Below, piece by piece: positions 1 to 9,037 of a stretch of DNA of 64,000 nucleotides. Source of the DNA: Vitreoscilla stercoraria DSM 513 (GTDB lineage: Bacteria; Pseudomonadota; Gammaproteobacteria; Burkholderiales; Neisseriaceae). The translations under genes were made by a program, and so were the position numbers. Where the stretch lies: assembly GCF_000382305.1 (NCBI RefSeq), contig NZ_KB908027.1:1-64000 (forward strand), written 5' to 3'. How positions within the stretch are numbered: the first letter of the stretch is position 1; every line of letters begins with the position of its first letter. Under the pieces are notes generated by a model. That model saw only the letters and a list, made by a program, of their open reading frames with translations. It was not told the origin of the DNA and did no database searches.

Positions 1-2706
1 CCAGGCTTAACCGTAGTGGGTAAAGACGGTAAAGACGGTGTGAGCTTCAATAACGATGGTACGATTTCTAACTTGGCAGATGGCACGCGTCCGAAAGATG
101 CAGTGAATTTGAGTCAGTTGACTGGTGTATCAGATGCATTGACCAATGCAGGTTTGAACTTCACTGATGATGCAGGCACAGTGATTCATCGCAAATTGGG
201 TGAAACTTTGGGCTTGACTACCACTTCTTCAAATATGGAAACAGTAGTTGGTAAAGATGGTATTGTTATCAACTTCTCAGACCGTCCTGAATTCTCAGGT
301 TTGGTTGTGAATGGCAAAGACGGTAAAGATGCATCGATTCAATTCACCGATCCTAGCGGTAACAAAGGTGCTGCATTGGTGGGTAAACCAGGTGCAGATG
401 GTTTGCCAGGCTTAACCGTAGTGGGTAAAGATGGTAAAGACGGTGTGAGCTTTAATAATGATGGCACTATATCTAACTTGGCAGATGGTACACGTCCAAA
501 TGATGCGGTGAATAAGAGTCAGTTGGATGGTGTGTCTGCTAACTTGACTAGTGATGGTTTAAACTTCACTGCCAGTGATGGCAATGTAATTCACAGAGAC
601 TTGGGTGATACATTGAGCATCATTGGTGCCTTGACTGGATTGGGTATTTCTGAAGATAAGAGCTTGTATGCAACTGCGGGTGACTATTCTGCGAAAAACA
701 TCCAAACAGTGGTAACCAAAAATGGTTTGCAAATTCAATTGGCAGATCGTCCTGAATTCTCAGGTTTAGTACTCAATGGCAAAGATGGACAAGATGCTTC
801 AATTCAGTTTGCAGATAGTAAAGGACATCCAGGCTTTAGCATTGTAGGTACAGCGGGTTCAGGCGGTGTTAACCCTAGTCTTACTTTTGTAAATAGTTTT
901 GGAGAAGAGGGTGTTAAATTGGTTGCTGATGGCAGAATTACCAATGTAGCAGAAGGTAAAGACGGTAAGGATGCTGTGAATGTTGACCAATTGACAACGG
1001 TTAGTAATGTAGCGAATCGTGGTTGGGATGTATCAACTAACGGTGGTCCTGTTCATAACGTGGCTCCAGGGTCGCAAGTAGATTTTTCGAATAACGATGG
1101 TAATGTTGTGATTGCCAATCAAGCGGGTAACATCACTGTTGGTTTGGCTAAAAATGTCACAGTAGATTCAATAGACTTGGGTGGTACTGTTTTGAATCAA
1201 GGTGGTTTGACGATTAAAGATGGACCAAGCATTACCCAAGGTGGCATTGATATGGCAGGTAAAAACATTAGCAATGTTGCTGATGCAGTTACTGACGATC
1301 AGGCGGTGAATTTAGGCCAATTGAATAGTTTGGTAACATCTACTAACAACCAACAAAATGTTGTCATCAATCAGATTAAAACTGATATTGGTGATATGGA
1401 TAAATTGGGTGCTACATTCGATGTGTCAGGTCAAAATATGACTGAGCATAAAGACTTGGTAAGTACTATTAATGCAATGAATACTGGTGGTATTAAGTAT
1501 ATGCATACTAATGGCGTACCAGAGGTTGACGAACAAGGCAAGATTGGACCTACCAATGACTCAAGCGCTGGTGGTAAAAACTCAAGCGCAATTGGTGTGA
1601 ATGCCATTATTCAAGCAGGCGGTACTAGCTCTGTGGCTATGGGACATAACAGCTTTGTTGGCAATGATGCAACCGATGCTGTGGCCATAGGTTCTGGTGC
1701 TCAAGCGACTGGTAGCAGTGCAATTGCAATTGGTCACAATTCAATAGCCAGTGGTAAGCAAGCATTGAGTGTTGGTACTGGTAATGTGGTTAGTGGTAAT
1801 AATTCCGGTGCATTTGGTGACCCTAATATCGTAAGTGGCAATAACTCTTATGCATTGGGTAACAACAATACCATTGCAGCAGACAACTCATTTACAGTTG
1901 GTAACGATATAGTTATTGATCGTAATGTTGATGATATGACTCAGGCAAATGGAGCAAGCTTTAAAGGCTCTATGGGCTTAGGTAATGGCTCAACAGTGGC
2001 TGCGGCAGTGGGTACTAAGAGTGTGACCATTCAAAATCATACTTATGATTTTGCAGGCTCTGCTCCAGTAGGTACTGTCAGTGTCGGTAGTGCAGGTTCT
2101 GAACGTACTGTTACCAATGTTGCAGCAGGTCGCATCAGTGAAACCAGTACCGATGCCATCAATGGTAGCCAGTTGTATGCAACCAATGAAGCTGTTAATA
2201 ATTTGAATAAAGGTGCAGCGGGTATCGTGCAGTATTCAGATGGTAACAATCCAACAGTTAGCAATGGCGGCGTGGTTAGCAATAACGCAACCTTGACGGG
2301 TAAACCGGCAACTGTGGATAGAAATGGCGATGGTAAGGTTGATGCTGCAGATGGTACTGATCCTGTACAATTGTCTAATGTTGCGGCAGGTGCGGCACCA
2401 ACAGATGCTGCCAATGTAGGACAGTTGCAACAAATGGGCAGCACCCTGAACAACCGTATTAATCAGGTAGAAAACAATGCTAATGCAGGTACTGCCACTG
2501 CGATGGCTGTAGCTGGATTGCCACAAGCATATTTACCTGGTAAGAGCATGGTTGCGGTTGCTGGTAGTGTGTACCGAGGTGAAACTGGTTATGCAGTAGG
2601 CTACTCAAGTATTTCAGATGGCGGTAACTGGGTAGTCAAAGCCTCAGCAAGTGGTAATTCTCGCGGTCACATTGGTGGTACGCTTGGTGCAGGTTATCAG
2701 TGGTGA
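1..2706 (+). CDS. Trimeric autotransporter adhesin (YadA/Hia-type), C-terminal part, 5' end outside window
   Basis: The reading frame is open from base 1, so the N-terminus and signal peptide lie upstream; about 901 codons are visible. Stalk modules rich in GKDGKDG and ending in DAVN-x-SQL neck motifs repeat about every 135-155 residues (nt 3-120 resembles 406-525; 288-344 resembles 753-809). A YadA-like head with SxAIG/SxAxG repeats lies at about nt 1561-1910, followed by a neck with INGSQLYATNEAV near 2160-2200. An EF-hand-like loop DRNGDGKVDAADG lies near 2320-2358. The last ~70 residues form the YadA anchor, which ends in aromatic GAGYQW as usual for trimeric outer-membrane barrels. The family forms surface trimers that bind host matrix or cells; the ligand here is unknown. 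A strong terminator follows. Confidence 0.93.
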   Translation, partial: PGLTVVGKDGKDGVSFNNDGTISNLADGTRPKDAVNLSQLTGVSDALTNAGLNFTDDAGTVIHRKLGETLGLTTTSSNMETVVGKDGIVINFSDRPEFSGLVVNGKDGKDASIQFTDPSGNKGAALVGKPGADGLPGLTVVGKDGKDGVSFNNDGTISNLADGTRPNDAVNKSQLDGVSANLTSDGLNFTASDGNVIHRDLGDTLSIIGALTGLGISEDKSLYATAGDYSAKNIQTVVTKNGLQIQLADRPEFSGLVLNGKDGQDASIQFADSKGHPGFSIVGTAGSGGVNPSLTFVNSFGEEGVKLVADGRITNVAEGKDGKDAVNVDQLTTVSNVANRGWDVSTNGGPVHNVAPGSQVDFSNNDGNVVIANQAGNITVGLAKNVTVDSIDLGGTVLNQGGLTIKDGPSITQGGIDMAGKNISNVADAVTDDQAVNLGQLNSLVTSTNNQQNVVINQIKTDIGDMDKLGATFDVSGQNMTEHKDLVSTINAMNTGGIKYMHTNGVPEVDEQGKIGPTNDSSAGGKNSSAIGVNAIIQAGGTSSVAMGHNSFVGNDATDAVAIGSGAQATGSSAIAIGHNSIASGKQALSVGTGNVVSGNNSGAFGDPNIVSGNNSYALGNNNTIAADNSFTVGNDIVIDRNVDDMTQANGASFKGSMGLGNGSTVAAAVGTKSVTIQNHTYDFAGSAPVGTVSVGSAGSERTVTNVAAGRISETSTDAINGSQLYATNEAVNNLNKGAAGIVQYSDGNNPTVSNGGVVSNNATLTGKPATVDRNGDGKVDAADGTDPVQLSNVAAGAAPTDAANVGQLQQMGSTLNNRINQVENNANAGTATAMAVAGLPQAYLPGKSMVAVAGSVYRGETGYAVGYSSISDGGNWVVKASASGNSRGHIGGTLGAGYQW

Positions 2707-2724
2707 GGTAGTTAGGTTGTAATG

Positions 2725-2751
2725 AAAGCCGCTCGAAAGAGCGGCTTTTTT
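2725..2751 (+). terminator. Rho-independent terminator of the adhesin gene
   Basis: A 10-bp stem (AAAGCCGCTC / GAGCGGCTTT) with a GAAA tetraloop and a T-run lies 18 bases after the adhesin stop codon. Confidence 0.9.
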
Positions 2752-2803
2752 GATGTCAACTGACAATTGAAATCGAATTGATATGCTTGGATATTCATCA
2801 ATG

Positions 2804-2830
2804 AAAAAAGCCCACATCGTGTGGGCTTTT
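2804..2830 (-). terminator. Rho-independent terminator of gyrA (symmetrical, may work both ways)
   Basis: An 11-bp stem AAAAGCCCACA / TGTGGGCTTTT with a 3-base loop lies 18 bases beyond the gyrA stop. On the minus strand it is followed by T residues. It stands back to back with the adhesin terminator. Confidence 0.85.
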
Positions 2831-2847
2831 GATAATCAATAAAACTT

Positions 2848-5571
2848 TTATTCAATATTAGTTGTAGGTGTCTCAATACTGTTAGCTTCAATGGCATCTT
2901 CTGATAAATCTTCCTCAGTTTCTGCAATACGAGTCAAACTGACCAATTGTTCGCCTTCATCTAAATTAATTAAGCGAACGCCTTGAGCAGCACGCCCTGT
3001 TTCGCGTACTTGATTGACTTTCGTGCGAATCAACACGCCACCAGAGGTAATCAACATCAAATCATCGGTTTCGTCGGTTAAAGTGGCAGCGACCAACTCA
3101 CCATTGCGCTCACCTGTATTGATGGCAATATTGCCTTGACCACCTTTGCCTTTGCGGCTGTAGTGAGCAATAGGTGTACGCTTGCCATAGCCATTGGCAG
3201 TGGCAGTTAATACTTGTAATTGGCCTTGCTCACATTCTGGCGCGAAGGTAATCAGGCTGACAATTCGACCTTCGGCAGGTAAGCGCATACCACGTAAACC
3301 ACCACTACCACGATTAGAAATACGTACGCCATTGGCAGGCTTGCTTATTTCAGTGGCATCATTGTCGCCATCGGTATGTTCAATGCTATTGTCACTGTCT
3401 AAATCTTCTGCTTCATCACTATCACCACTGCGTTCCCAGTATTCGTTGAAACGTATGGCTTTGCCTAAATTAGAGAATAACATGATGTCGTCTTGACCAC
3501 TGGTTTGTGCCACGCCAACTAAGCTGTCTCCGTCTTTCAAGGCAATTGCTTTAATACCTTTGCTACTGACGTTTTTAAAAGCAGACAGTTGTACTTTTTT
3601 AACCAAACCTTGAGCCGTCGCAAAGAACACATATTGGTCGTCGGGAAAGTCACGAACAGCCAAGATAGCGCTGACTTTTTCACCATCATCCAATTGAATC
3701 ACATTGCTGATAGGGCGACCACGGCTATTGCGGCCACCTTCAGGCAATTTATAAACTTTAATCCAATGACAGCGCCCAAAATTGGTGAAACACATTAGAT
3801 AATCATGGGTATTAGCGACAAACAACGATTCAATGAAATCTTCATCTTTGGTGGCTGCGGCTTGTTTGCCTCGGCCGCCACGTCTTTGTGCTTGGTAATC
3901 ATCGACATGTTGTGTCTTGATATAACCGCTATGAGTCAGGGTGACCACCATTTCGCGTGGTGGAATCAAGTCTTCATCAGCAATATCGCCACCAAATGGG
4001 TTGATTTCAGAGCGACGCTCATCGCCATATTGCACTTTAATGCTACTCAATTCACCATCAATGATTTGATTGATGCGCTCAGGATTGCCCAAGATATCAA
4101 TCAAGTCCAAAATGGTGGTCATGATGTCTTTGTATTCGCCCAAAATTTTGTCTTGTTCCAAACCAGTTAAGCGTTGTAAACGCATTTCTAAAATGGCTTG
4201 GGCTTGGGCTTCACTGAATTGGTATTGTGTACCATGCAAACCGACATGCGCTGCCACATTTTCAGGACGCACCATGTCTAAATTTTCAACACGGCTGAGC
4301 ATGTCGTTGACCAAAGAAGATTTCCATGCTTGACCTAATAAGGCTTGCTTGGCTTCGGGTGGTGTACTGCTGCTCTTGATCAAGGCAATAATGGCATCAA
4401 CATTGGATAAAGCTACCGCTAGACCTTCCAAAATATGGCCGCGCTCACGGGCTTTTTTCAATTCAAACATGGTGCGACGTGTGACTACTTCACGGCGATG
4501 GCGTAAAAATTCGCTTAGGATTTGTTTGATATTGAGCAAGCGAGGTTGACCATCAACCAAAGCAACCATATTGATACCAAAACTGTCTTGCAATGGTGTC
4601 ATTTTGTACAATTGGTTCAAAATAACTTCGGCATTTTCATTACGCTTGAGCTCAATGACCACTCGCATACCTGATTTGTCTGACTCATCGCGCAAATCAG
4701 AAATGCCTTCCAGTGTTTTTGAACGTACCAATTCACCGATTTTTTCGACCAATTTGGCTTTGTTTACTTGATAAGGGATTTCATCAATGATGATGGCTTC
4801 GCGCTCTTTCGGTAAGGCTTCGATGTGGGTTTTACTACGCATAACCACACGACCGCGACCTGTACGGTAGCCTTCACGTACACCGCTCAAACCATAAATA
4901 GTGGCACCTGTTGGGAAGTCTGGCGCTGGAATGTAATCGATTAATTCATCAATGCTCAAATCAGGGTTTTGCAATAAAGCCATACAAGCATCTAATACCT
5001 CATTCAAATTGTGAGGTGGGATGTTGGTGGCCATGCCTACAGCAATGCCTGAGCTGCCATTGACTAATAATGCAGGTACACGAGCTGGCAAAATCAAAGG
5101 TTCAGATTCTGAACCATCGTAGTTGGAACCAAAATTAACCGTTTCTTTGTCAATATCGGCTAATAATTCGTGTGCAATTTTGGCCATGCGAATTTCGGTG
5201 TAACGCATTGCCGCAGCGCTGTCGCCATCGACTGAACCAAAGTTACCTTGACCATCGACCAGCATATAACGCATCGAAAAATCTTGTGCCATGCGCACGA
5301 TGGTATCGTAAACCGCAGTATCACCATGAGGATGGTATTTACCAATCACGTCGCCGACGATACGAGCAGATTTTTTATAAGCACGATTCCAATCATTGTT
5401 CAACTCGTGCATGGCGTATAAAACGCGGCGATGGACGGGCTTTAAGCCGTCGCGCACATCGGGCAAAGCACGACCCACAATCACGCTCATGGCGTAGTCA
5501 AGATATGAACGACGCATTTCCTCTTCGAGGCTAATGGCGATGGTTTCTTTGGCAAATAAGGAATCGGTCAT
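2848..5571 (-). CDS. gyrA: DNA gyrase subunit A
   Basis: This is the A subunit of gyrase (A2B2), which cuts and rejoins DNA to add negative supercoils. The start is placed at MTDSLFAKET, the second in-frame Met; a four-residue longer form begins at 5583. The N-terminal winged-helix domain has GKYHPHGDTAVYDT, with Thr85 at the E. coli Ser83 position and Asp89 at the Asp87 position. The catalytic tyrosine is Tyr124 in AAMRYTEIR. The GyrA box is present as QRRGGRGK at the start of the C-terminal beta-pinwheel. An acidic, Asp/Glu/Ser-rich insertion of about 40 residues lies within the pinwheel after NEYWERSGD. The length, 907 residues, is near that of neisserial GyrA. The gene stands alone between its own terminator and the divergently transcribed earP. 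Confidence 0.97.
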   Translation of the reverse strand: MTDSLFAKETIAISLEEEMRRSYLDYAMSVIVGRALPDVRDGLKPVHRRVLYAMHELNNDWNRAYKKSARIVGDVIGKYHPHGDTAVYDTIVRMAQDFSMRYMLVDGQGNFGSVDGDSAAAMRYTEIRMAKIAHELLADIDKETVNFGSNYDGSESEPLILPARVPALLVNGSSGIAVGMATNIPPHNLNEVLDACMALLQNPDLSIDELIDYIPAPDFPTGATIYGLSGVREGYRTGRGRVVMRSKTHIEALPKEREAIIIDEIPYQVNKAKLVEKIGELVRSKTLEGISDLRDESDKSGMRVVIELKRNENAEVILNQLYKMTPLQDSFGINMVALVDGQPRLLNIKQILSEFLRHRREVVTRRTMFELKKARERGHILEGLAVALSNVDAIIALIKSSSTPPEAKQALLGQAWKSSLVNDMLSRVENLDMVRPENVAAHVGLHGTQYQFSEAQAQAILEMRLQRLTGLEQDKILGEYKDIMTTILDLIDILGNPERINQIIDGELSSIKVQYGDERRSEINPFGGDIADEDLIPPREMVVTLTHSGYIKTQHVDDYQAQRRGGRGKQAAATKDEDFIESLFVANTHDYLMCFTNFGRCHWIKVYKLPEGGRNSRGRPISNVIQLDDGEKVSAILAVRDFPDDQYVFFATAQGLVKKVQLSAFKNVSSKGIKAIALKDGDSLVGVAQTSGQDDIMLFSNLGKAIRFNEYWERSGDSDEAEDLDSDNSIEHTDGDNDATEISKPANGVRISNRGSGGLRGMRLPAEGRIVSLITFAPECEQGQLQVLTATANGYGKRTPIAHYSRKGKGGQGNIAINTGERNGELVAATLTDETDDLMLITSGGVLIRTKVNQVRETGRAAQGVRLINLDEGEQLVSLTRIAETEEDLSEDAIEANSIETPTTNIE

Positions 5572-5623
5572 AACACTGAACACATGGTCTATAGAGCCTG
5601 TGAGTATAGCACAAAGCCCATAT

Positions 5624-5708
5624 TTCAGGACGCTTATCTTTATTTGGCTCAGAGTTAAAAAATCATCGATTTAAAGTATTTGTAAGCTTTTTTAAAGCGT
5701 CCTGTAAA
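5624..5708. repeat. Two widely spaced uptake-sequence-like repeats between gyrA and earP
   Basis: AAGCGTCCTGAA lies on the minus strand at 5624-5635, and AAGCGTCCTGTAAA on the plus strand at 5695-5708. They are too far apart (60 bases) to form a typical terminator. They lie in the shared upstream region of two divergent genes, which otherwise shows only AT-rich, promoter-like sequence. Confidence 0.7.
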
Positions 5709-5765
5709 ATTAGCTGGCAGGATGCTTGGTCGCTTCATTATGGGGATTGGGGCATAATGAGACTT

Positions 5766-6953
5766 ATGAAAAAAAACAAATTGTGTGCATGGCTGTTTTG
5801 TCGTGTGATAGATAATTTTGGTGACATTGGCGTGTCTTGGCGTTTGGCCAAACAATTGGTGTGCGAACAAAACATGCAGGTGGTGTTGTGGGTGGATGAT
5901 TGGCAAGCGGTACAAGCTTTATTGCCTGATGTCGGTCATCAGCCTTGTGAGTATGAAGGGGTTTTATTGCTTTTTTGGAATGAGGCGCAAAGCATGCAAG
6001 GGTTACAAAATATGCCTGCTGCGGATGCAGTCATTGAAACGTTTGCGTGTGATGTACCTGAAACAGTATTGCAATGGTTGACTGAGCAAAAACAAGTGGT
6101 GTGGCTCAATTTGGAGTATTTGACGGCTGAAGATTGGGTGGACGGCATCCATTTATTGCCTTCGTTGCAAAGCAATGGTGTGGCGAAATACTTTTTTTGT
6201 CCTGGTTTTAGCGAGCAAACTGGTGGCGTATCGTATGAGCAAAACTTGCTTGCAAAAAAATGGCCTGTCGATAGCCTGCATAAGCAAGCATTGCGTGAAC
6301 AATATGCCTTGCCATCTATTGCAGGCAATACACATGTGTATGTGTTTGGTTATGCCGATGAGATGTGGCCGTTGTGGTTTGAAATGTGGGCTCATGGCGC
6401 ACAATCGTTAACAGTTTGGTTGGCCAAAGGCAGCGTCTTAACGCAATTGCAAACCCAATATCCTGTTTTACAAGCTTTGCAGCAAGTCGGGGACAGTGTG
6501 GTTTGGGGACGTGTCACTGTGTGTTTGGTGCCATTTGTGGCACAAGCGCAGTTTGATGAAGTGTTACAGGCCGCTGATGTGTGCGTGGTGCGTGGTGAAG
6601 ACAGCGTGTTGCGCGCGCTGTGGCAAGGACAAGTGTTTTGGTGGCAAATTTATCGCCAAGAAGCGCAAGCACATCACATCAAGCTCAAGGCATTTTGGCA
6701 ACGTTTTGTTGATGATACGGAGATATTACAGGACGCTGCTGCGCAGAAAGTATGGCAATCGCATCAATTATTGTCCGATGAGCTCAATGGTGTGAGGCAT
6801 TTGTCGGTGTCAGAACGTGCGCAAGCATGGCAATATGTGTGTGAACATCAAGTATATTTAGCAGTATTTTTGCAAAAATGGCGGCAATTGTTGTGGGATA
6901 AGGGTAGTTTAGCGACACAGCTAGCCAACTTCATTCGCCATCAGTTAAAATAG
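5766..6953 (+). CDS. earP: EF-P arginine rhamnosyltransferase EarP
   Basis: EarP moves rhamnose from dTDP-L-rhamnose to Arg32 of elongation factor P, which activates EF-P to relieve ribosome stalling at polyproline. The N-terminus carries the family signature DNFGDIGVSWRLAKQL, and the C-terminal half has VRGEDSVLRALWQGQVFWWQIY, the nucleotide-sugar binding region with its conserved Arg/Glu/Asp. About 395 residues matches the family. The start is placed at MKKNKLCAW; a form three residues longer begins at 5757. The efp gene follows 35 bases downstream in the same direction, and its product has Arg at position 32, so enzyme and substrate are encoded together as in Neisseria and Pseudomonas. Cytoplasmic. 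Confidence 0.95.
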   Translation: MKKNKLCAWLFCRVIDNFGDIGVSWRLAKQLVCEQNMQVVLWVDDWQAVQALLPDVGHQPCEYEGVLLLFWNEAQSMQGLQNMPAADAVIETFACDVPETVLQWLTEQKQVVWLNLEYLTAEDWVDGIHLLPSLQSNGVAKYFFCPGFSEQTGGVSYEQNLLAKKWPVDSLHKQALREQYALPSIAGNTHVYVFGYADEMWPLWFEMWAHGAQSLTVWLAKGSVLTQLQTQYPVLQALQQVGDSVVWGRVTVCLVPFVAQAQFDEVLQAADVCVVRGEDSVLRALWQGQVFWWQIYRQEAQAHHIKLKAFWQRFVDDTEILQDAAAQKVWQSHQLLSDELNGVRHLSVSERAQAWQYVCEHQVYLAVFLQKWRQLLWDKGSLATQLANFIRHQLK

Positions 6954-6988
6954 CGCGTTTTAAAACTTTTTAATGCGGAATTTAGATT

Positions 6989-7549
6989 ATGAAAACAGCA
7001 CAAGAATTGCGTGTCGGTAATGTATTTATGGTTGGCAACGACCCTATGGTAGTACAAAAATCAGAATACAACAAATCTGGCCGCAATGCAGCAGTGGTGA
7101 AAATGAAGTTGAAAAACTTGTTGACTGGCGCTGCGACTGAATCAGTTTACAAAGCTGACGAAAAATTTGATGTGGTTATTTTGGAACGCAAACAGTGTAA
7201 TTACACTTATTTTGCCGATCCTATGTATGTGTTCATGGACCAAGAGTTCGAACAATACGAAATTGAAGCAGAAAACATGGGCGATGCATTACCTTACATC
7301 GTAGACGGCATGGAAGAAATCTGTGAAGTGACTTTCTACAACGGTAAAGCGATTTCTGTTGAGTTGCCTACTATTGTGGTACGCGAAGTAGAATACACCG
7401 AGCCTGCAGTGAAAGGCGATACCTCTGGTAAAGTGATGAAACCTGCTCGTTTGGTTGGTGGTTTTGAAATTGCGGTGCCTGCATTCGTTGAAAATGGTGA
7501 AAAAATCGAAATCGATAGCCGCACCCACGAATTCCGTAAACGTGCTTAA
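6989..7549 (+). CDS. efp: Elongation factor P
   Basis: EF-P binds between the P and E sites of the ribosome and promotes peptide bonds at polyproline stretches. The protein has 186 residues with the three-barrel layout of the family. The tip of domain I reads EYNKSGRNAAVV, so the modified residue is Arg32 rather than Lys34. This places it in the rhamnosylated (EarP-dependent) class and agrees with the earP gene just upstream. The C-terminal OB fold ends with EKIEIDSRTHEFRKRA, close to the usual signature. A GC-rich hairpin follows the gene. Confidence 0.98.
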   Translation: MKTAQELRVGNVFMVGNDPMVVQKSEYNKSGRNAAVVKMKLKNLLTGAATESVYKADEKFDVVILERKQCNYTYFADPMYVFMDQEFEQYEIEAENMGDALPYIVDGMEEICEVTFYNGKAISVELPTIVVREVEYTEPAVKGDTSGKVMKPARLVGGFEIAVPAFVENGEKIEIDSRTHEFRKRA

Positions 7550-7575
7550 TGTGATTGATTAAGCCTTTTACGTGC

Positions 7576-7620
7576 CAAAGCGACGCTGTGAGTCTTTAAG
7601 GCCGCAGCGTCGCTTTGTAT
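7576..7620 (+). terminator. Probable terminator after efp
   Basis: A perfect 13-bp stem CAAAGCGACGCTG / CAGCGTCGCTTTG (7576-7588 with 7605-7617) has a 16-base loop. The T-run after it is poor (TATTTG), so termination may be partial and allow some read-through into the MATE gene. Confidence 0.6.
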
Positions 7621-7639
7621 TTGAATGTACATGTGAAAC

Positions 7640-9037
7640 ATGTTGAAAGAGTGTATGTTATTTGATCTCAATCGTTTCAGTGGCGGTGTTTATCGCAGCG
7701 AAGCGAAAAAAATCATCCAATTGGCTTGGCCAATGTTTGTGGCACAAATTGCTCAAGTGGGTGTGGGCGTGGTCGATACGGTCATGGCTGGGCGTTATGG
7801 TGCGGAAGACTTGGCAGCGGTAGCGTTGGGTACGAGTTTGTTTTTAACCATTTACATCAGTTTAATGGGTGTATTAACAGCGTTAAATCCGATTGTATCG
7901 CAGTTGTATGGTGCGCAAAAAACAAGCGAAATCAGTAAGGTCGGCAGCCAAGGTTTGTGGCTGGCCTTGTTGCTTAGTGTGTTGGGTATGTTGGTGTTGT
8001 GGGCTTTGATTGTGCCCTTGAATCGTTATTTCGAACTCAGTGCTTATGTGAAGCATGTGTTTGCGTATTTTATGTTTTGGGTAGCATTTGCCTTGCCATT
8101 TGCTTTGTTGTATCGCAGCTTGCATGCGTATGCCAGCAGTTTAAACCGTCCTAAGCCGATTATGTGGATCAGCTTGATTGGTTTGGCTTTGAGCGTACCT
8201 GTGAATTATGTGTTGATTTATGGCTTATGGGGTTTGCCTGCTTTAGGTGGGATTGGTTGTGCTTTGGCGACTGTGTTTGTCTTTGCATTTAATACCATTT
8301 GTTTGTGGCTATACATCAGCTTGCATCCTTATTTTAAGCAGTTTGGTAGCTTGAGTTTAAAAGGTGGCATAGATGTGGCCGTACTCAAACGCATTGTGTC
8401 TTTGGGTATTCCGATTGGCTTGTCATTTTTAATTGAAGTCAGTTTGTTCACCATGATTGCCATTTTAATCGCTAACTTGGGTGTGGAATATGTGGCCAGT
8501 CAGCAAGTGGTGATTAATATCAGTACGATGGTTTATATGGTTCCCCAATCATTGGGCGCTGCTTTGAGTGTGTGCGTTGGCTATGCCATTGGGCGAGGTC
8601 ATTTTCAACGAGCACGTTATATTGCAGGCGTGGGGTTGAGTATAGGCTTGATAGCATCGTTGATGACCGTACTGGTGATTGTTACAGGCCGCTATCATAT
8701 TGTATCTTTGTATACTACTGATGCTGCTGTCATTGCTATTGCTTCTGCATTATTGGTTTTCAATGCGGTATTTCAAATCCCTGATGCCTTGCAAACCATC
8801 GCCACTGGTGCTTTGCGTGGCTATAAAATCACGCGTTTGCCGATGATTGTGCATTTGATTGCTTTTTGGGGCTTGGGACTGTGTTTAGGTTATGTTTTGT
8901 GTTATCGCTTTAATATGGGCATTTATGGTTTTTGGAGTGCTTTGATTTTATCTTTATCTGTAGCAGCAGTGGCATTCATCATTTTATTGTCTCGTGTGAG
9001 CAAACGTTTTTTGAGCAAATACCATCATGAAAATTGA
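7640..9037 (+). CDS. norM: MATE-family multidrug efflux protein (NorM type)
   Basis: This is an inner-membrane cation-coupled exporter of drugs and organic cations. Twelve hydrophobic segments are evident, arranged as two similar halves. The N-terminal motif LAWPMFVAQIAQVGVGVVDT and the nearby MAGRYGAEDLAAVALG match the NorM branch. The length of 465 residues fits the family (about 455-465). Met6 at 7655 is an alternative start with GAAAGAG just upstream. Its 3' end overlaps murB by 11 bases, so the two are probably co-transcribed. Assignment to NorM rather than another MATE subgroup is by resemblance; substrates are not known. Confidence 0.88.
   Translation: MLKECMLFDLNRFSGGVYRSEAKKIIQLAWPMFVAQIAQVGVGVVDTVMAGRYGAEDLAAVALGTSLFLTIYISLMGVLTALNPIVSQLYGAQKTSEISKVGSQGLWLALLLSVLGMLVLWALIVPLNRYFELSAYVKHVFAYFMFWVAFALPFALLYRSLHAYASSLNRPKPIMWISLIGLALSVPVNYVLIYGLWGLPALGGIGCALATVFVFAFNTICLWLYISLHPYFKQFGSLSLKGGIDVAVLKRIVSLGIPIGLSFLIEVSLFTMIAILIANLGVEYVASQQVVINISTMVYMVPQSLGAALSVCVGYAIGRGHFQRARYIAGVGLSIGLIASLMTVLVIVTGRYHIVSLYTTDAAVIAIASALLVFNAVFQIPDALQTIATGALRGYKITRLPMIVHLIAFWGLGLCLGYVLCYRFNMGIYGFWSALILSLSVAAVAFIILLSRVSKRFLSKYHHEN

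Noticed and set aside
2043..2453. Minus-strand ORF of 136 codons within the adhesin
   Set aside because: Low-complexity Ala/Leu/Val/Thr product, a shadow of the repetitive adhesin sequence.
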